5,868 nucleotides of DNA from Butyrivibrio sp. Its GTDB lineage: Bacteria; Bacillota_A; Clostridia; Lachnospirales; Lachnospiraceae. Position 1 is the stretch's first letter; each line of letters begins with the position of its first letter. The notes beneath the pieces are model-generated. The model was given only the letters and a program-made list of their open reading frames with translations, was not told the DNA's origin and did no database searches. This document shows, piece by piece, positions 5,627 through 5,868 of this stretch. The stretch covers positions 1 to 5,868 of the forward strand of contig NZ_JAILQF010000320.1 in the NCBI RefSeq assembly GCF_024699075.1. The letters run 5' to 3'. Both the position numbers and the translations under genes were made by a program.

Positions 5627-5868
5627 ATGAACAAGAACCTGCACGTAGGACTTCCAATAGGTACAGCATCTATACTTTTAATATTTCTGACATTAAGCCT
5701 TACCTCTTTTGCTGTACTATCACTCGAAACCTCTATTGCGGATATGAATCTGACCCAAAAGTCAGCTTTGTATACGCAGGATTATTATGCTGCAGTTCAT
5801 AAAGCTCAGGGTTTTCTTGCTGATATGGATGCTTATCTTTTTGATATATATCAGTCTTCAGACAGTTA
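5627..5868 (+). CDS. Membrane-anchored protein of the secretion/pilus cluster, partial (first 80 residues)
   Basis: The frame is open from the ATG at 5627 to the right edge of the window, so the protein is cut by the window. It begins MNKNLHVGLPIGTASILLIF, with one hydrophobic helix at about 11-33, followed by LETSIADMNLTQKSALYTQDYYAAVHKAQGFLADMDAYLF, which looks helical and amphipathic. The start has AAAAGGAG six bases upstream (5613-5620), overlapping the stop codon of the preceding gene, and the intergenic gap is only 12 bases. The helix followed by an Ala/Gln-rich segment with a YYAA motif resembles the membrane-anchored, PilX- or GspK-like small subunits of such loci. There is no prepilin Glu in a canonical site, and I cannot name the family. 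Confidence 0.75.
   Translation, partial: MNKNLHVGLPIGTASILLIFLTLSLTSFAVLSLETSIADMNLTQKSALYTQDYYAAVHKAQGFLADMDAYLFDIYQSSDS

Noticed and set aside
1..5868. CRISPR arrays, insertion sequences, tRNA or rRNA genes
   Set aside because: I saw no regularly spaced direct repeats, transposase-like product, terminal inverted repeats, cloverleaf sequence or rRNA-like segment.

Overview
This window looks like chromosomal DNA from a low-GC, Gram-positive anaerobe of the Clostridia, most likely Lachnospiraceae (Butyrivibrio-like). The basis is AT-rich DNA, strong AGGAGG-type ribosome binding sites, sigma-A-like promoters, a bacterial GapA and a type II secretion/type IV pilus-like gene set with Lachnospiraceae-style small proteins. 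The taxonomic call comes from recalled family resemblance, not from a search.

Layout. Bases 1-665 (minus strand) hold the first two thirds of a glycolytic glyceraldehyde-3-phosphate dehydrogenase gene; the rest lies off the left edge. Bases 666-1054 are a divergent regulatory region. It holds a good promoter and a roughly 105-nt foldable leader for gap, a long hairpin, a 7-bp palindrome around a TATAAT box, and a promoter for the rightward gene. Bases 1055-1870 encode a PHP-family phosphoesterase of the histidinol-phosphatase type. A second promoter sits just after it (1884-1912) and reads into a lipoprotein with a transglutaminase-like domain. Its start is placed at 1946, because the upstream in-frame ATG lies inside that promoter.

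From 3002 to the right edge runs a compact rightward cluster. It has a GspF/PilC/ComGB-type inner-membrane platform protein (TTG start), three small single-membrane-pass proteins (117, 162 and about 198 aa) and the start of a fourth. Each has its own Shine-Dalgarno and the gaps are 60 bp or less. The layout recalls the comG operon or a type II secretion/type IV pilus locus, but none of the visible small proteins carries a textbook G|FTLxE prepilin site. The 198-aa protein has Ser at -1 and Leu at +1 in front of a conserved Glu at +5. No ATPase, prepilin peptidase or classical major pilin is visible; they may lie outside the window.

How the genes fit together. gap and the PHP gene look like ordinary neighbours. 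The transglutaminase lipoprotein would sit on the outer face of the membrane, directly upstream of the secretion/pilus-like genes and probably on the same transcript. A role with that machinery, for example in surface protein processing, is possible but rests on position alone. The most notable content is this divergent pseudopilin cluster and the structured gap/PHP intergenic region.
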